A stretch of 64,000 nucleotides of DNA from Desulfobacteraceae bacterium UBA2174 (GCA_002327445.1 DCWA01000012.1:175660-239659), one strand, 5' to 3'. Positions 46,529 to 56,100 are shown, counted from the first letter of the stretch. Notes: generated by a model from the letters alone, not told the origin. Translations and numbers: made by a program.

Positions 46529-49069
46529 ATGAGCCGTTTTCAAACCTTTCAAGTCTACCCGCGAGTCCCCGCTTCCCTCGGTTTCCTGGAAAAGCTGACC
46601 CGCAACCTCTGGTGGTGCTGGAACATCGAGGCCAGGGATCTCTTTCGCCGCATCGACCCGGTGCTGTGGGAAAGGTGCCAGGGCAACCCCATCCTCTTCG
46701 CTACCCGCCTTTCCCAGGAGCGTCTGGAGACCCTTTCCGTCGATGAGAGCTTTCTCGCCCACCTGGAGCGGGTGCGGAGCCTGTATGAGATCGAGGTGGA
46801 CCTGCCCACCGAACGCGCCCGGCACCGCTATCACGACAACACACTGGTCGCCTATCTCTCCATGGAATTCGGCATTCATGAAAGTCTGCCGCTCTTTGCC
46901 GGCGGCCTTGGCGTACTGGCCGGAGACCACCTCAAGGCGGCTTCGGACCTGGGGGTGCCCCTGGTCGGCGTCGGCCTGCTGTTTCACCGCGGCTATTTTC
47001 ACCAGTTCCTCGACCAGACCGGCTGGCAGCAGGAGGTCTACCCCGAGACCGACTTGTTCACCCTGCCCCTGCGCCGGGCCAAGGACCCTTCGGGCAACGA
47101 TGTGATGATCCGGGTGGACGGACCGGACGGGCCGATCCATGCGGCGGTATGGTGCATCGACGTGGGGCGGGTGAACTTGTACCTGCTGGACACCAACATC
47201 CCGGAAAACTCCCCCGCGCAGCGGGAGATCACCGATCGGCTCTATGTGGGCGAGGGGAAGCGGCGGCTGGCCCAGGAAGTGCTGTTGGGCGTCGGCGGGC
47301 TCCGGGCGCTGGCCGCAATGGACCTGCACCCCACCGTGCTGCACCTCAACGAGGGGCACTGCGCCTTTGCTGCCATCGAATATGTGGCCCAGACGGTGGA
47401 GCGCCACGGCGTCGATCTCGCCGCTGCGCGGGAAATCGTCCCCCGCACCACGGTGTTCACCACCCACACCCCGGTGGCCGCGGGCCATGACGAGTTTCCC
47501 ATCGATCTGGTGCGGCCCTACCTGGTGCCTTTTGCCCATCGGCTCAAAACGACGGTGGACGACATCCTCTCCTGGGGGCGAACCGGCACGGACTCCCCTC
47601 TGTCGATGTTCGTGCTCGGGATGCGCAACACCATGTACTGCAACGGGGTCAGCGAACTGCACGGCGCCACGGCCCGGCGCATGTGGGCCCACATCTGGCC
47701 CGGCCGCCCCGAGGACGAGGTGCCCATCGGGCATGTGACCAACGGGGTGCACATCGCCTCGTGGATTTCCATGGAAAACGCCAGGCTCTTCGAGCGTTAC
47801 CTCGGCCCGGACTGGTACCTGCACACCGCCGTGCCGGAAACCTTCAACCGCATCGACCAGATCTACAACGAAGAGTTGTGGCGGGCCCATGAAATGACCC
47901 GCTCGCGCCTGATTCGCACCTGCCGGCGCCTCATGGTGCGCCAGTACAGTCAGCGCAATGCGCCCAAGGCGGCCATGCAGGAGGCCGAAGCGGTGCTGGA
48001 CCAGGAGATTCTGACCATCGGTTTCGCCCGCCGGTTCGCCACGTACAAGCGCGCCACCCTCCTGCTCCAGGATCCGGACCGGCTCGAAGCCCTCATCACC
48101 TCCCAGACGCGTCCGGTTCAGTTCATTTTCGCCGGCAAGGCTCATCCGCGCGACAACGAGGGAAAGGCCCTGATCCAGAAAGTCGTCCAGTTCGCCCAAC
48201 GCCCCCGGGTTCGCCACCGGGTGGTTTTCATCGAGGACTACGGCATCCATTTCGCCCGCCACATGATCCAGGGCTGCGATGTCTGGCTCAACACGCCCCG
48301 GCGCCCCTTCGAGGCCTCCGGCACATCGGGGATGAAGGCGGCGGCCAACGGGGTGCTCAACCTGAGCATTCTCGACGGCTGGTGGTGCGAAGGATACCGG
48401 GATGACCGCGGGTGGCGCATCGGCAACGGCGAGCAGTACGAGGATGCGGCCTACCAGGATGCGGTGGAGGGGCAAGCCCTTTACAACATACTGGAAAACG
48501 ACGTGGTGCCGACTTTTTACGAACGGCGCAACGGCGACGCCCCCAGCCGGTGGATCTCCATGATGAAAGCTTCGATGAAGATGGCCATATCGGGGTTTTC
48601 CGCCCACCGGATGATGGCCAACTACGATTCGAGCTTCTATCGGCCCGCCGACGACAACCACCGCGAGTTGTTGGCCGACGAAGCCAGACGGGCCCGGGAG
48701 CTTTACGCCCTGCGCGAGCGCCTGGCCCGGGAATGGCACGCGGTGACGGTGGATCCGCCCCTGGGCTCGGCCGAAGGCCCGTTCCGGGTCGGCGACACGT
48801 TCACTTTGACCACCACGGTGCATCTCGGCAATCTCAAGCCGGAGGATGTGGATGTGGAGCTCTATTACGGGGTGATGAAATCCCTGGATGCCTTGACGTC
48901 CAGTCACGTGGTGCCCATGCGGGTCATCGAGGATCTGGGCGGCGGCCGATACGTTTACGACTGCACCATCCGCTCGGACACCTCCGGCCGGTACGGGTTC
49001 ACCGCCCGGGTGCAGCCCCGGGGCGACGCCCTGATCCGTTTCATGCCGGGTCTGATTACCTGGGTCTGA
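46529..49069 (+). CDS. glgP: Alpha-glucan (glycogen) phosphorylase, GT35
   Basis: An 846-aa phosphorylase of the type with an N-terminal DUF3417-like domain (LGFLEKLTRNLWWCWNIEA). The active-site segments are YLSMEFGIHESLPLFAGGLGV, THTPVAAGHD and the PLP-binding Lys in ASGTSGMKAAANG. It releases glucose-1-phosphate from glycogen. The C-terminal ~120 residues (GDTFTLTTTVHLGNL onward) form an extra beta domain. The frame is open to 46451; the Met at 46529 matches family starts, with GAGG 12 bp upstream. Confidence 0.94.
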   Translation: MSRFQTFQVYPRVPASLGFLEKLTRNLWWCWNIEARDLFRRIDPVLWERCQGNPILFATRLSQERLETLSVDESFLAHLERVRSLYEIEVDLPTERARHRYHDNTLVAYLSMEFGIHESLPLFAGGLGVLAGDHLKAASDLGVPLVGVGLLFHRGYFHQFLDQTGWQQEVYPETDLFTLPLRRAKDPSGNDVMIRVDGPDGPIHAAVWCIDVGRVNLYLLDTNIPENSPAQREITDRLYVGEGKRRLAQEVLLGVGGLRALAAMDLHPTVLHLNEGHCAFAAIEYVAQTVERHGVDLAAAREIVPRTTVFTTHTPVAAGHDEFPIDLVRPYLVPFAHRLKTTVDDILSWGRTGTDSPLSMFVLGMRNTMYCNGVSELHGATARRMWAHIWPGRPEDEVPIGHVTNGVHIASWISMENARLFERYLGPDWYLHTAVPETFNRIDQIYNEELWRAHEMTRSRLIRTCRRLMVRQYSQRNAPKAAMQEAEAVLDQEILTIGFARRFATYKRATLLLQDPDRLEALITSQTRPVQFIFAGKAHPRDNEGKALIQKVVQFAQRPRVRHRVVFIEDYGIHFARHMIQGCDVWLNTPRRPFEASGTSGMKAAANGVLNLSILDGWWCEGYRDDRGWRIGNGEQYEDAAYQDAVEGQALYNILENDVVPTFYERRNGDAPSRWISMMKASMKMAISGFSAHRMMANYDSSFYRPADDNHRELLADEARRARELYALRERLAREWHAVTVDPPLGSAEGPFRVGDTFTLTTTVHLGNLKPEDVDVELYYGVMKSLDALTSSHVVPMRVIEDLGGGRYVYDCTIRSDTSGRYGFTARVQPRGDALIRFMPGLITWV

Positions 49070-49130
49070 ATGTTTCGGGAACGCTGCCATATTCCCTCGT
49101 GTTGTTCCGAGGAGCCCGGCACCACCGCTC

Positions 49131-49262
49131 GTTGACATTCCGAGGAGCGCCAGCGCACCCCCGGTTGTCATTCCGAGGAATGCCAGCGCATCCCCCGTTG
49201 TCATTCCGAGGAATGCCAGCGCACCCCCGGTTGCCATTCCGAGGAATGCCAGCGCATCCCCC
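49131..49262. repeat. Four tandem 33-bp units derived from the palindromic repeat left end
   Basis: Exact 33-bp period: each unit starts GTTGNCATTCCGAGGA and continues GCCAGCGCAYCCCC. They abut the full palindromic copy at 49265-49367. This is an array of the element's left end, not a CRISPR array: there are no unique spacers. Confidence 0.9.
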
Positions 49263-49264
49263 GT

Positions 49265-49590
49265 TGTCATTCCGAGGAGCGCTAGCGACGAGGAATCTCT
49301 TGGCGTCTGGCACCATTTCCCGGTGTTCTTCCCAACTGCAGATTCCTCGCTGGCGCTCGGAATGACAGGGAATGACAGGGAAGGAGGGGCTTGGAATGAC
49401 ACGGGAGAGGGACTCGGGATACTACGGGAGAGGGGTTAGGGATACCACGAGATAGCGTTTTGGAATGACAGTGGAAAAAGAGGTTTCATCCCAGGGACCC
49501 CGGCACCACCGCTCGTTGACATTCCGAGGAGCGCCAGCGCACCCCCCGTTGTCATTCCCAGGAGCGATAGCGACGAGGAATCTCTTCGAC
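49265..49590. repeat. Palindromic repeat cluster 3
   Basis: One full copy at 49265-49367, right-half units (GGAATGACA, GGGATACTACGGGAGAGG) to about 49480, then left-half units including a ~47-bp near-exact duplicate of 49117-49163 at 49500-49546, and a second truncated left half to about 49590. Fills the 599-bp gap between glgP and glgA. Next to it, 49617-49646 is a short TTGAACC-type tandem repeat. Confidence 0.88.
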
Positions 49591-49668
49591 AGCTAAGGCA
49601 ATTGGTATGCGCACCCCTGAACCTTGAACCTTGAACCTGAAACCCACATCCATCCCCAGGTCGATGCC

Positions 49669-51186
49669 ATGAACAGCCTCCGGAGGAATCCGCGGATTCT
49701 CATCGTCACCCCAGAGGTGACGTATCTGCCTGACGGCATGGGCAATGCCGCCAACTACCTCAAGGCCAAGGCCGGCGGACTGGCCGACGTGTCCGCGGCG
49801 CTGATCAGCGCCTTGTTCGAACAGGGCGCCGACGTGCATGTGGCCATGCCCGACTACCGGCGCATGTTCATCCACGGCTCTCCCGGTCTCTACCCGGGGC
49901 GGGAGCTGGAATCGATCCGGGCCAAGATGCCCGACGACCGTATCCATCTGGCTGAAGACAGGGCCTTTTTCTACGTGGACCACGTCTACGCCAATTACGG
50001 CCGGGACAACCTCAAGATCGCCTTGGCCTTCCAGCGCGAGGTGCTCAACAACATTGTGCCGCGGGTGCGGCCCGACCTGATCCACTGCAACGACTGGATG
50101 ACCGGCCTGGTGCCGGCCATGACCCGCATGGCCGGCATTCCCTGCCTGTTCACTCTCCACAACATCCACACGGTGACCAGCACCCTGGCGGAAATTGAGG
50201 ACCGCGGCATCGATGCGGCCTACTTCTGGCAGCACCTCTACTACCGCCAATACGTTGACGAGTACGAGGCGGCGCGGGACGCCGTGCCGGTGGATTTCGT
50301 CACCAGCGGGGTCTTCGCCGCCCACTTCGTCAACACCGTCAGTCCGACCTTTTTAAAGGAGATTGTCGACGGCCGGCATGGCTTCGTCGAGAGCCATCTC
50401 CAGAGCGAGCTGCGCAACAAGTACTGGGCCGGCTGCGCGGCGGGGATTCTCAACGCGCCGGATCCCTCGTTCCGACCCGACAGCGACCCGGCGCTGGAGC
50501 GTCCATACGGTCCGAAGGGAGCGTTGAAGGCCAAGCGGGAAAACAAGCGCCACCTCCAGCAGGCCCTGGGATTGATCGTCGACGCGGATGCGCCGCTGTT
50601 TTTCTGGCCCCATCGGCTCGATCCCATCCAGAAGGGCTGCCAACTGCTTTCCGACATCCTCTTCCGGGTGGTGTCCACCTTCTGGCAAGAAAACCTGCAG
50701 ATCGTGTTCGTGGCCAACGGCGAATACCAGCAGGTGTTTCGCGACATCGTGGCCCACCACAACTTTCACCAGCGGGTGGCGGTCTGCGGCTTCGATGGTG
50801 CCCTGGAGCGCCAGGGGTATGCCGCGGCCGATTTCATGCTGATGCCTTCGCGTTTCGAGCCCTGCGGCCTGCCCCAGATGATCGCGCCGATCTACGGCGC
50901 CCTTCCCGTGGCCCACGACACCGGCGGCATCCACGACACCATCGAGCAGCTCAACGTGGACGCCGATACTGGAAACGGGTTCCTGTTCGAGGTGTTCGAC
51001 AGCCAGGGGTTGTTTTGGGCCATCGAGCAGGCCATGGACTTTCACCGCCTGCCCGCCAAGGTGCGAGAGGCCCAGATTTCGCGCATCATGCTGCAAAGCC
51101 AGGAGACCTTCACCCATGCGGTCACGGCCCGCCGTTACATCGAGCTGTACGAGAAGATGCTCGAACGCCCGCTGATCGTCGCCTAG
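49669..51186 (+). CDS. glgA: Glycogen synthase, GT5 (GlgA family)
   Basis: A 505-aa glycosyltransferase. The N-terminal sugar-nucleotide/primer loop is KAGGLADVSAAL (canonical KTGGL becomes KAGGL), followed by HCNDWMTGLVPA. The C-terminal GT-B signature is SRFEPCGLPQMIAPIYGALP with DTGGIHDT. It elongates alpha-1,4-glucan from a nucleotide-glucose. The usual bacterial donor is ADP-glucose, but only a UDP-glucose-forming enzyme is nearby. Start chosen at 49669 (MNSLRRNPRIL). Confidence 0.9.
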   Translation: MNSLRRNPRILIVTPEVTYLPDGMGNAANYLKAKAGGLADVSAALISALFEQGADVHVAMPDYRRMFIHGSPGLYPGRELESIRAKMPDDRIHLAEDRAFFYVDHVYANYGRDNLKIALAFQREVLNNIVPRVRPDLIHCNDWMTGLVPAMTRMAGIPCLFTLHNIHTVTSTLAEIEDRGIDAAYFWQHLYYRQYVDEYEAARDAVPVDFVTSGVFAAHFVNTVSPTFLKEIVDGRHGFVESHLQSELRNKYWAGCAAGILNAPDPSFRPDSDPALERPYGPKGALKAKRENKRHLQQALGLIVDADAPLFFWPHRLDPIQKGCQLLSDILFRVVSTFWQENLQIVFVANGEYQQVFRDIVAHHNFHQRVAVCGFDGALERQGYAAADFMLMPSRFEPCGLPQMIAPIYGALPVAHDTGGIHDTIEQLNVDADTGNGFLFEVFDSQGLFWAIEQAMDFHRLPAKVREAQISRIMLQSQETFTHAVTARRYIELYEKMLERPLIVA

Positions 51187-51240
51187 CGCGGACGGTGTGA
51201 AGCGCTTTCATGTGAACAGTGCCGGAAAACGGTCGAATTA

Positions 51241-51300
51241 GTAAAAAAATCAGGGATCTCCACGGAGGTCACGGAGAGCGCCGAGAAAACTCTTTCGAAT
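51241..51300. repeat. CACGGAG-type short direct repeat ahead of the branching-enzyme gene
   Basis: Two to three imperfect copies of CACGGAG / CACGGAGAGC in the short gap before the branching-enzyme gene. A low-complexity motif; no function inferred. Confidence 0.4.
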
Positions 51301-51354
51301 TTCATGTTCTCTTCGGTGGCCCTCTTTGAACGCTGGGGTTCAAAATCACTTTTT

Positions 51355-53385
51355 ATGAATCATTCGCAAATGATTCCTGTCGATGGTGACGCCATCGCCG
51401 CCCGGGTGCGCCGTCTCGTGGCCCGGGACCCCTACCTGGGGCCCTATGCCGATGCGATTGGCCATCGTTTGCGACGGGTGGACGAGGCGGCGGCGCGTCT
51501 CGCCCCGCAAGGATTCCGTATGGCGGACGCGACCCTGGCCCACCAGCGCTACGGGCTTCACCGCCAAGGGGACGGCTGGGTCTTTCGTGAGCGGGCGCCG
51601 GGCGCCGGCGCGATCTTTCTGATCGGCGATCACTGCGGTTGGGGCGAAGAGCCGCGCTTCGCCCTGGAGCGGGAGAACGACCGGGGCGACTGGGGGATTC
51701 GCCTGCCGCCGGAAACCCTGGGACACCAGCGCCTCTACCGGTTGCGGGTCCACGGACCGGCCGGCGGCGTCGACCGGATCCCGGCCTTTGCCCGGCGGGT
51801 GGTCCAGGACCCGGCCACCGGGATCTTCAATGCCCAGGTCTGGGCGCCGCCCGTGGCCTATCGCTGGCGCAGTGTCAGCCCGCCACGGCCGCCCTTTCTC
51901 CTGGTTTACGAGGCCCACGTCGGCATGGCCCGGGAAACCGGCGGCGTCGGCACCTACCGGGAGTTTGCCGATACCGTGCTGCCGCGTATCGCCTCAGCCG
52001 GCTACAACACGCTCCAGCTCATGGCTGTCGCGGAGCATCCCTACTACGCCAGCTTCGGCTACCAGGTATCGAGCTTCTTCGCCCCCAGTGCCCGCTTCGG
52101 GACTCCGGAAGACTTCAAGGCGCTTATCGACACGGCCCACGCCTCCGGTTTGCGCGTGCTGATCGACCTGGTGCATTCGCACATGGTCGACAACACCGTG
52201 GAAGGGATCGGCCGCCTGGACGGCACGGACCATCAGTACACCCATGCCGGCGAGAGGGGACGGCATCCGGCCTGGGGATCCTTCCTGTTCGATTACGGCA
52301 GGGTCGAGGTGCTGCGCTTTCTGCTGTCCAACTGCCGCTACTGGCTGGAAGAGTTCCGTGTGGACGGCTTCCGTTTCGACGGGGTCACCAGCATGCTCTA
52401 CACCCATCACGGGTTCGAGCATGTGTTCAGCGGCTACGACGAGTACTTCGGCGACGCGGTGGACCCGGATGCCCTGACCTACCTGGGGCTGGCCAATCGG
52501 CTGGTGCATGCCCTGCGGCCCGATGCCGTCACCATCGCCGAGGATGTCAGCGGCATGCCGGCCCTGGCGGCCCCTGCCGAGGAAGGCGGAATCGGTTTCG
52601 ACTACCGTTTTGCCATGGGGGTGCCCGACTACTGGATCCGGCTGGTCAAGGACACCCCCGACGAGCACTGGCCCATGGGGACGCTGTGGTACGAGCTGAC
52701 CAACCGGCGTCGCGAGGAGCGCACCATCAGCTATGCCGAGAGCCACGACCAGGCACTGGTGGGCGACCAGACCCTCGCCTTCCGGCTCATGGGGGCGGCC
52801 ATGTACCACCACATGGGCGTCAACGAGCGGAACTTGGTGGTGGACCGGGGCATCGCCCTGATCAAGATGATCCGCCTGATCACCCTGGCCACGGCTGGCC
52901 ACGGCTACCTGAACTTCATGGGCAACGAGTTCGGCCATCCGGAATGGATCGATTTTCCCCGCGAAGGCAACAACTGGTCGTTTCAGCACGCCCGGCGCCA
53001 GTGGTCCCTGGCCGACGATCCGCTGTTGCGTTATGCCCAGATCGGCCGCTTCGATCGCGACATGCTCGTCCTGGCCCGGCGGTGGCACCTGCTCGACGGC
53101 GAGCTGCCGCAGCTCCTTCGGGACAACGAGGCGGACAAGACCATCGTCTTCCAGCGGCGCGGGTTGGTCTTCGCCTTCAACTTCCACCCGACCTGCTCTC
53201 ACACCGATTACCCGATGGTCGCCCCGGCGCCGGCCTACCGGCTGGTGCTGGACAGCGATGCCCCGCGCTACGGGGGCCACGGTCGCCTGTTGACCGAGCA
53301 GACCTATCGGCGCCCGCATCCCGGCCGAGCCGAAATCAGGCTCTACCTGCCGGCGCGCAGCGCCGTGGTGCTCGAGCCGCTGTAG
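51355..53385 (+). CDS. glgB: 1,4-alpha-glucan branching enzyme, GH13 (eukaryote-like GBE)
   Basis: A ~676-aa branching enzyme. An N-terminal helical stretch (RDPYLGPYADAIGHRLRRVDE) and CBM48-like domain precede a GH13 barrel with LMAVAEHPYYASFGYQVSSFF, the nucleophile in VDGFRFDGVTSMLY, acid/base Glu in TIAEDVSGMP and YAESHDQALVGD. These sequences resemble the eukaryotic GBE type more than E. coli GlgB. It makes alpha-1,6 branches. The start is uncertain: ATGs at 51304, 51355 and 51370 are all in frame and none has a strong ribosome-binding site. Confidence 0.9.
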   Translation: MNHSQMIPVDGDAIAARVRRLVARDPYLGPYADAIGHRLRRVDEAAARLAPQGFRMADATLAHQRYGLHRQGDGWVFRERAPGAGAIFLIGDHCGWGEEPRFALERENDRGDWGIRLPPETLGHQRLYRLRVHGPAGGVDRIPAFARRVVQDPATGIFNAQVWAPPVAYRWRSVSPPRPPFLLVYEAHVGMARETGGVGTYREFADTVLPRIASAGYNTLQLMAVAEHPYYASFGYQVSSFFAPSARFGTPEDFKALIDTAHASGLRVLIDLVHSHMVDNTVEGIGRLDGTDHQYTHAGERGRHPAWGSFLFDYGRVEVLRFLLSNCRYWLEEFRVDGFRFDGVTSMLYTHHGFEHVFSGYDEYFGDAVDPDALTYLGLANRLVHALRPDAVTIAEDVSGMPALAAPAEEGGIGFDYRFAMGVPDYWIRLVKDTPDEHWPMGTLWYELTNRRREERTISYAESHDQALVGDQTLAFRLMGAAMYHHMGVNERNLVVDRGIALIKMIRLITLATAGHGYLNFMGNEFGHPEWIDFPREGNNWSFQHARRQWSLADDPLLRYAQIGRFDRDMLVLARRWHLLDGELPQLLRDNEADKTIVFQRRGLVFAFNFHPTCSHTDYPMVAPAPAYRLVLDSDAPRYGGHGRLLTEQTYRRPHPGRAEIRLYLPARSAVVLEPL

Positions 53386-53401
53386 CCGCCTGGGGCCCCG
53401 C

Positions 53402-53850
53402 TGTCATTCCGAGGAGCGTACCCCCCCCGCTGTCATTCCGAGGAGCGCCAGCGACGAGGAATCTCTTGGAGTCTGGCACAATTTCCCGGTGTTCTTCCCA
53501 ACTTCAGATCCCTCGCTGACGCTCGGGATGACACGGGAATAAAATTCGGGATGACACGGGAAGGAGAGGCTCGGAATAACACGAGAAAAGGGGTCCAGAG
53601 CGACACGGGAAAAGGTGTGCCATTCTGAAGATCGCGGCGCCACCCCCCGCTGTCATCCCGATGAGCTTGGCGCCCCCTGCGCTGTCATCCCGAGGAGCTT
53701 GGCCCCCCCCCCGATGTCATTCCGAGGAGCGAAGCGACGAGGAATCTCTTCGAGTTTGCAGCCACTTCCTGCCGTTTTCCCAACTGCAGATCCCTCGCTG
53801 ACGCTCGGGATGACACGGGAATAAAATTCCGGATGACACGGGAAGGGGGG
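53402..53850. repeat. Palindromic repeat cluster 4 (two full copies plus half-units)
   Basis: Full copies at 53431-53533 and 53715-53815. Left-half units (CTGTCATYCCGANGAGC) lie to the left of each, and right-half units (GGGATGACACGGGAA) to the right. Fills the gap between glgB and the small membrane protein. Confidence 0.9.
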
Positions 53851-53857
53851 TTTTGGG

Positions 53858-54241
53858 ATGTCCCTCACCCCCTACATACTGCTTTGGTTCCCCCTGATTC
53901 TCATCGGCATCGGCAACGGACTGCTGCGGGAATTCACCTATGGCCGGCGCCTGTCCGAACTGCGGGCTCACCAGGTCTCCAGTCTGACCGGCATCTTGTT
54001 TTTCTACGCGGCCTTCTACTTGATTTTGCGGGCTTTTCCAACGACTTCGGTCGCGCACGCCATAACGGTCGGCGCCGTATGGACCCTGATGACCGTGGCC
54101 TTCGAGTTCGCTTTCGGCCGGTGGGTGGGCAGGCACTCATGGCAGCGCCTGCTGCAAGACTACAACTTGGCCGCCGGCCGTCTCTGGAGCCTCGTACTAT
54201 TGTCCATCTTCCTGGCGCCGTTGGTTTTTCACGGGATGTGA
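53858..54241 (+). CDS. Small four-helix membrane protein of unknown function
   Basis: A 127-aa protein with about four hydrophobic helices (5-24, 43-62, 67-87, 106-124) and conserved-looking charged residues between them (LREFTYGRRL, EFAFGRWVGRHSW). No family is recognised. It starts immediately after a repeat cluster. Confidence 0.6.
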   Translation: MSLTPYILLWFPLILIGIGNGLLREFTYGRRLSELRAHQVSSLTGILFFYAAFYLILRAFPTTSVAHAITVGAVWTLMTVAFEFAFGRWVGRHSWQRLLQDYNLAAGRLWSLVLLSIFLAPLVFHGM

Positions 54242-54353
54242 AAGGGGATTGGCCTCGACTGCATGATGCAAATTTTCAATCAGAGACGCTTTATCAGTCC
54301 GAAAAAGCCCGGGCGCGGGATTCGGAGTGGGGGTAGACCGATGGGGCCTCCGT

Positions 54354-54382
54354 TTGATTTTATGGGCATGGTGGTCTATATT
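54354..54382 (+). promoter_or_regulatory. Candidate vapBC promoter
   Basis: TTGATT, 17-bp spacer, TATATT; predicted start near 54389, only ~22 nt before the vapB ATG, so an operator would overlap it. Confidence 0.5.
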
Positions 54383-54410
54383 GAGATGTATCATTTTCGA
54401 TGAAAGGATT

Positions 54411-54647
54411 ATGACCGTGGAATCGACGGCAAAAATATTTCAGAATGGACGCTCACAGGCGGTTCGATTGCCCAAAGCCTTTCGTTTTAAAGGCAGTGAG
54501 GTGAAAATCAGAAAAGAGGGGGACAAGGTGATTCTCGAGCCTTTGCCGAAAGATCGTTGGCCTCAAGGGTTCTGGGATGATTTTGCTTCAGATCCGGATT
54601 TTTCGATTCCCAACCCGCTGCCAACCCAAGAATTCAGCTTGGATTAA
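54411..54647 (+). CDS. vapB: VapB-like antitoxin (AbrB/MazE fold)
   Basis: A 78-aa protein with an N-terminal SpoVT-AbrB swapped-hairpin DNA-binding domain ([20 protein letters not shown], then [15 protein letters not shown]) and a C-terminal acidic/aromatic tail ([10 protein letters not shown]) that would wrap the toxin. AAAGGA precedes the ATG. It is 12 bp ahead of vapC. Confidence 0.88.
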   Translation: MTVESTAKIFQNGRSQAVRLPKAFRFKGSEVKIRKEGDKVILEPLPKDRWPQGFWDDFASDPDFSIPNPLPTQEFSLD

Positions 54648-54659
54648 TCCACTTTCGGC

Positions 54660-55076
54660 ATGTACCTGCTCGATACCAACATAGTGAGCTACTGGATGCG
54701 GGGAGACCCAACCGTCATCGATCACATTAAAGCGCTGCCGCCGTCGGACCTTGCCTTGTCGACCATCACATTGGCCGAGATATGGTACGGTATCGAGAAA
54801 TCACTCGCGAAGAAAATCGAACGACGGGTAAAGATTGAAAAAATTGCATTACTTTTGAACATTTATGACTTTGACGAAACCGCTGCCAAGAGCTATGCAG
54901 TCATTCGTGCTGGACTTGAAAGAAAAAGGCTGGTTATCAGCGAAAGAGATACCCAGATTGCCGCTGTTGCCGTGGCCAACAGGCTGACCATAGTCACTCA
55001 TAATGTGCGGGAGTTTTTGCGAATCGAGGGATTGATGGTAGAGGATTGGGCCGCCGAAACACACAAGGGGCCATGA
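54660..55076 (+). CDS. vapC: VapC-like PIN-domain ribonuclease toxin
   Basis: A 138-aa PIN domain: D5 in YLLDTNIVSYW, E40 in STITLAEIWYG, and acidic residues in SERDTQIAAVA, with THNVREF at the usual TNN.DF position. PIN toxins of VapBC pairs cleave tRNA or rRNA; the target cannot be predicted. Lower GC than the glycogen genes, consistent with mobility. Confidence 0.9.
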   Translation: MYLLDTNIVSYWMRGDPTVIDHIKALPPSDLALSTITLAEIWYGIEKSLAKKIERRVKIEKIALLLNIYDFDETAAKSYAVIRAGLERKRLVISERDTQIAAVAVANRLTIVTHNVREFLRIEGLMVEDWAAETHKGP

Positions 55077-55154
55077 TGGAGGCGATTGGATGATTGAAAC
55101 TACCGATAATCTGTTTTGGGTTAAAATTCACTGGAGCAATTCGGAGGAAAACGG

Positions 55155-55796
55155 ATGGATGAATACCTGAAAGCGACGGCGGCCATCGAGGCGGAGCATC
55201 CGCTGATCAAAGCAAAGGCCGCCGAGCTGACCGCGGGTGCAACGACGGATCGGGAAAGGGCGGTGCGCCTCTTCTATTTCGTCCGAGAGATTCCCTACAA
55301 CCTCTTTATGATTTCCATGCACCCGGACGATTTTCGCGCATCCTTTATTTTGGAAACCGGCAAGGGCTACTGCGTGCAGAAGGCCGTGCTGCTGTGCGCC
55401 CTGGCCCGGGCCGCCGGGATTCCCTCGCGCTTGGCCCTGGCGCGTATCCGCAACCACCGGGTGCCGCCCAAGATCCGCGAAAGGCTGGGCCGGAACGAGT
55501 TTCCCGGCCACGGCTACAACCAGTTTCTGCTGGATGGCCGTTGGGTGACGGCGGCGGCCACCTTCGATGCCGGTCTCTGCAAGCGTGTGGGCGTGCCGGT
55601 GGTGGAATTCGACGGCCAAAACGATGCGATCCTGCCGGACAAGGCCATGGACGGCACACCCTACATCGAATACGTGGAACGCTACGGGACTTTCGACGAT
55701 CTGCCGTTGGATTTCATCACCGAACGTACTTCAAAAATCTGGGGCAAGGACAAGCGGTCCTGGCTGCGGCCGGAGGATGACACGGGTTTTCCCTGA
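55155..55796 (+). CDS. Transglutaminase-like cysteine-protease-fold protein
   Basis: A 213-aa protein of the transglutaminase-like superfamily. The triad is visible as Cys in GKGYCVQKAVLLCALARAAG, His in FPGHGYNQFLL and Asp in AAATFDAG. No signal peptide is seen, so it is probably cytosolic. Bacterial members are usually peptidases or hydrolases, not protein cross-linkers. GGAGGA lies 13-18 bp ahead of the ATG. Confidence 0.82.
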   Translation: MDEYLKATAAIEAEHPLIKAKAAELTAGATTDRERAVRLFYFVREIPYNLFMISMHPDDFRASFILETGKGYCVQKAVLLCALARAAGIPSRLALARIRNHRVPPKIRERLGRNEFPGHGYNQFLLDGRWVTAAATFDAGLCKRVGVPVVEFDGQNDAILPDKAMDGTPYIEYVERYGTFDDLPLDFITERTSKIWGKDKRSWLRPEDDTGFP

Positions 55797-55936
55797 AGCG
55801 GGGGGAGATTCCTGGTCGCCTTGCTCGGGATGAAGGAGGGGTACTGCGGCTCAAGATTTTTTGAACTGGCCGCTCGCTTCGCTCACTCAAGTCCGCGAAG
55901 AACGCAAAGAACTGCAAGGGTTTGTTTTTTCCCGCG

Positions 55937-56100
55937 TGTCATCCCGAGCCTCTTCTCCCGCTTGTCATCCCGAGCGCAGCGAGGGATCTGCATTTGGGGA
56001 TTCGGCGGGATATGGTGACAGACTCGAAGAGATTCCTTGTCGCTGGCGCTCCTCGGAATGACAGGGGAGGGGGAGCCCTCGGAATGACACCCGAGAAGTA
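55937..56100. repeat. Palindromic repeat cluster 5 (one copy, opposite orientation)
   Basis: A full copy at 55973-56063 lies in reverse orientation relative to the others: it begins TGTCATCCCGAGCGC and ends CTCCTCGGAATGACA. Half-units flank it on both sides. Part of the 448-bp gap after the transglutaminase gene. Confidence 0.88.

Noticed and set aside
49131..49280. CRISPR-like regular repeats
   Set aside because: Units are contiguous with no unique spacers and are derived from the adjacent palindromic element; no cas gene in the window.
49056..49316. 86-codon minus-strand ORF rich in GCAGIPRND repeats
   Set aside because: Translation of the 33-bp DNA repeat array; not a protein gene.
46517..49402. 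961-codon minus-strand open frame antisense to glgP
   Set aside because: Shadow frame running through the intergenic repeats; no domain recognisable.
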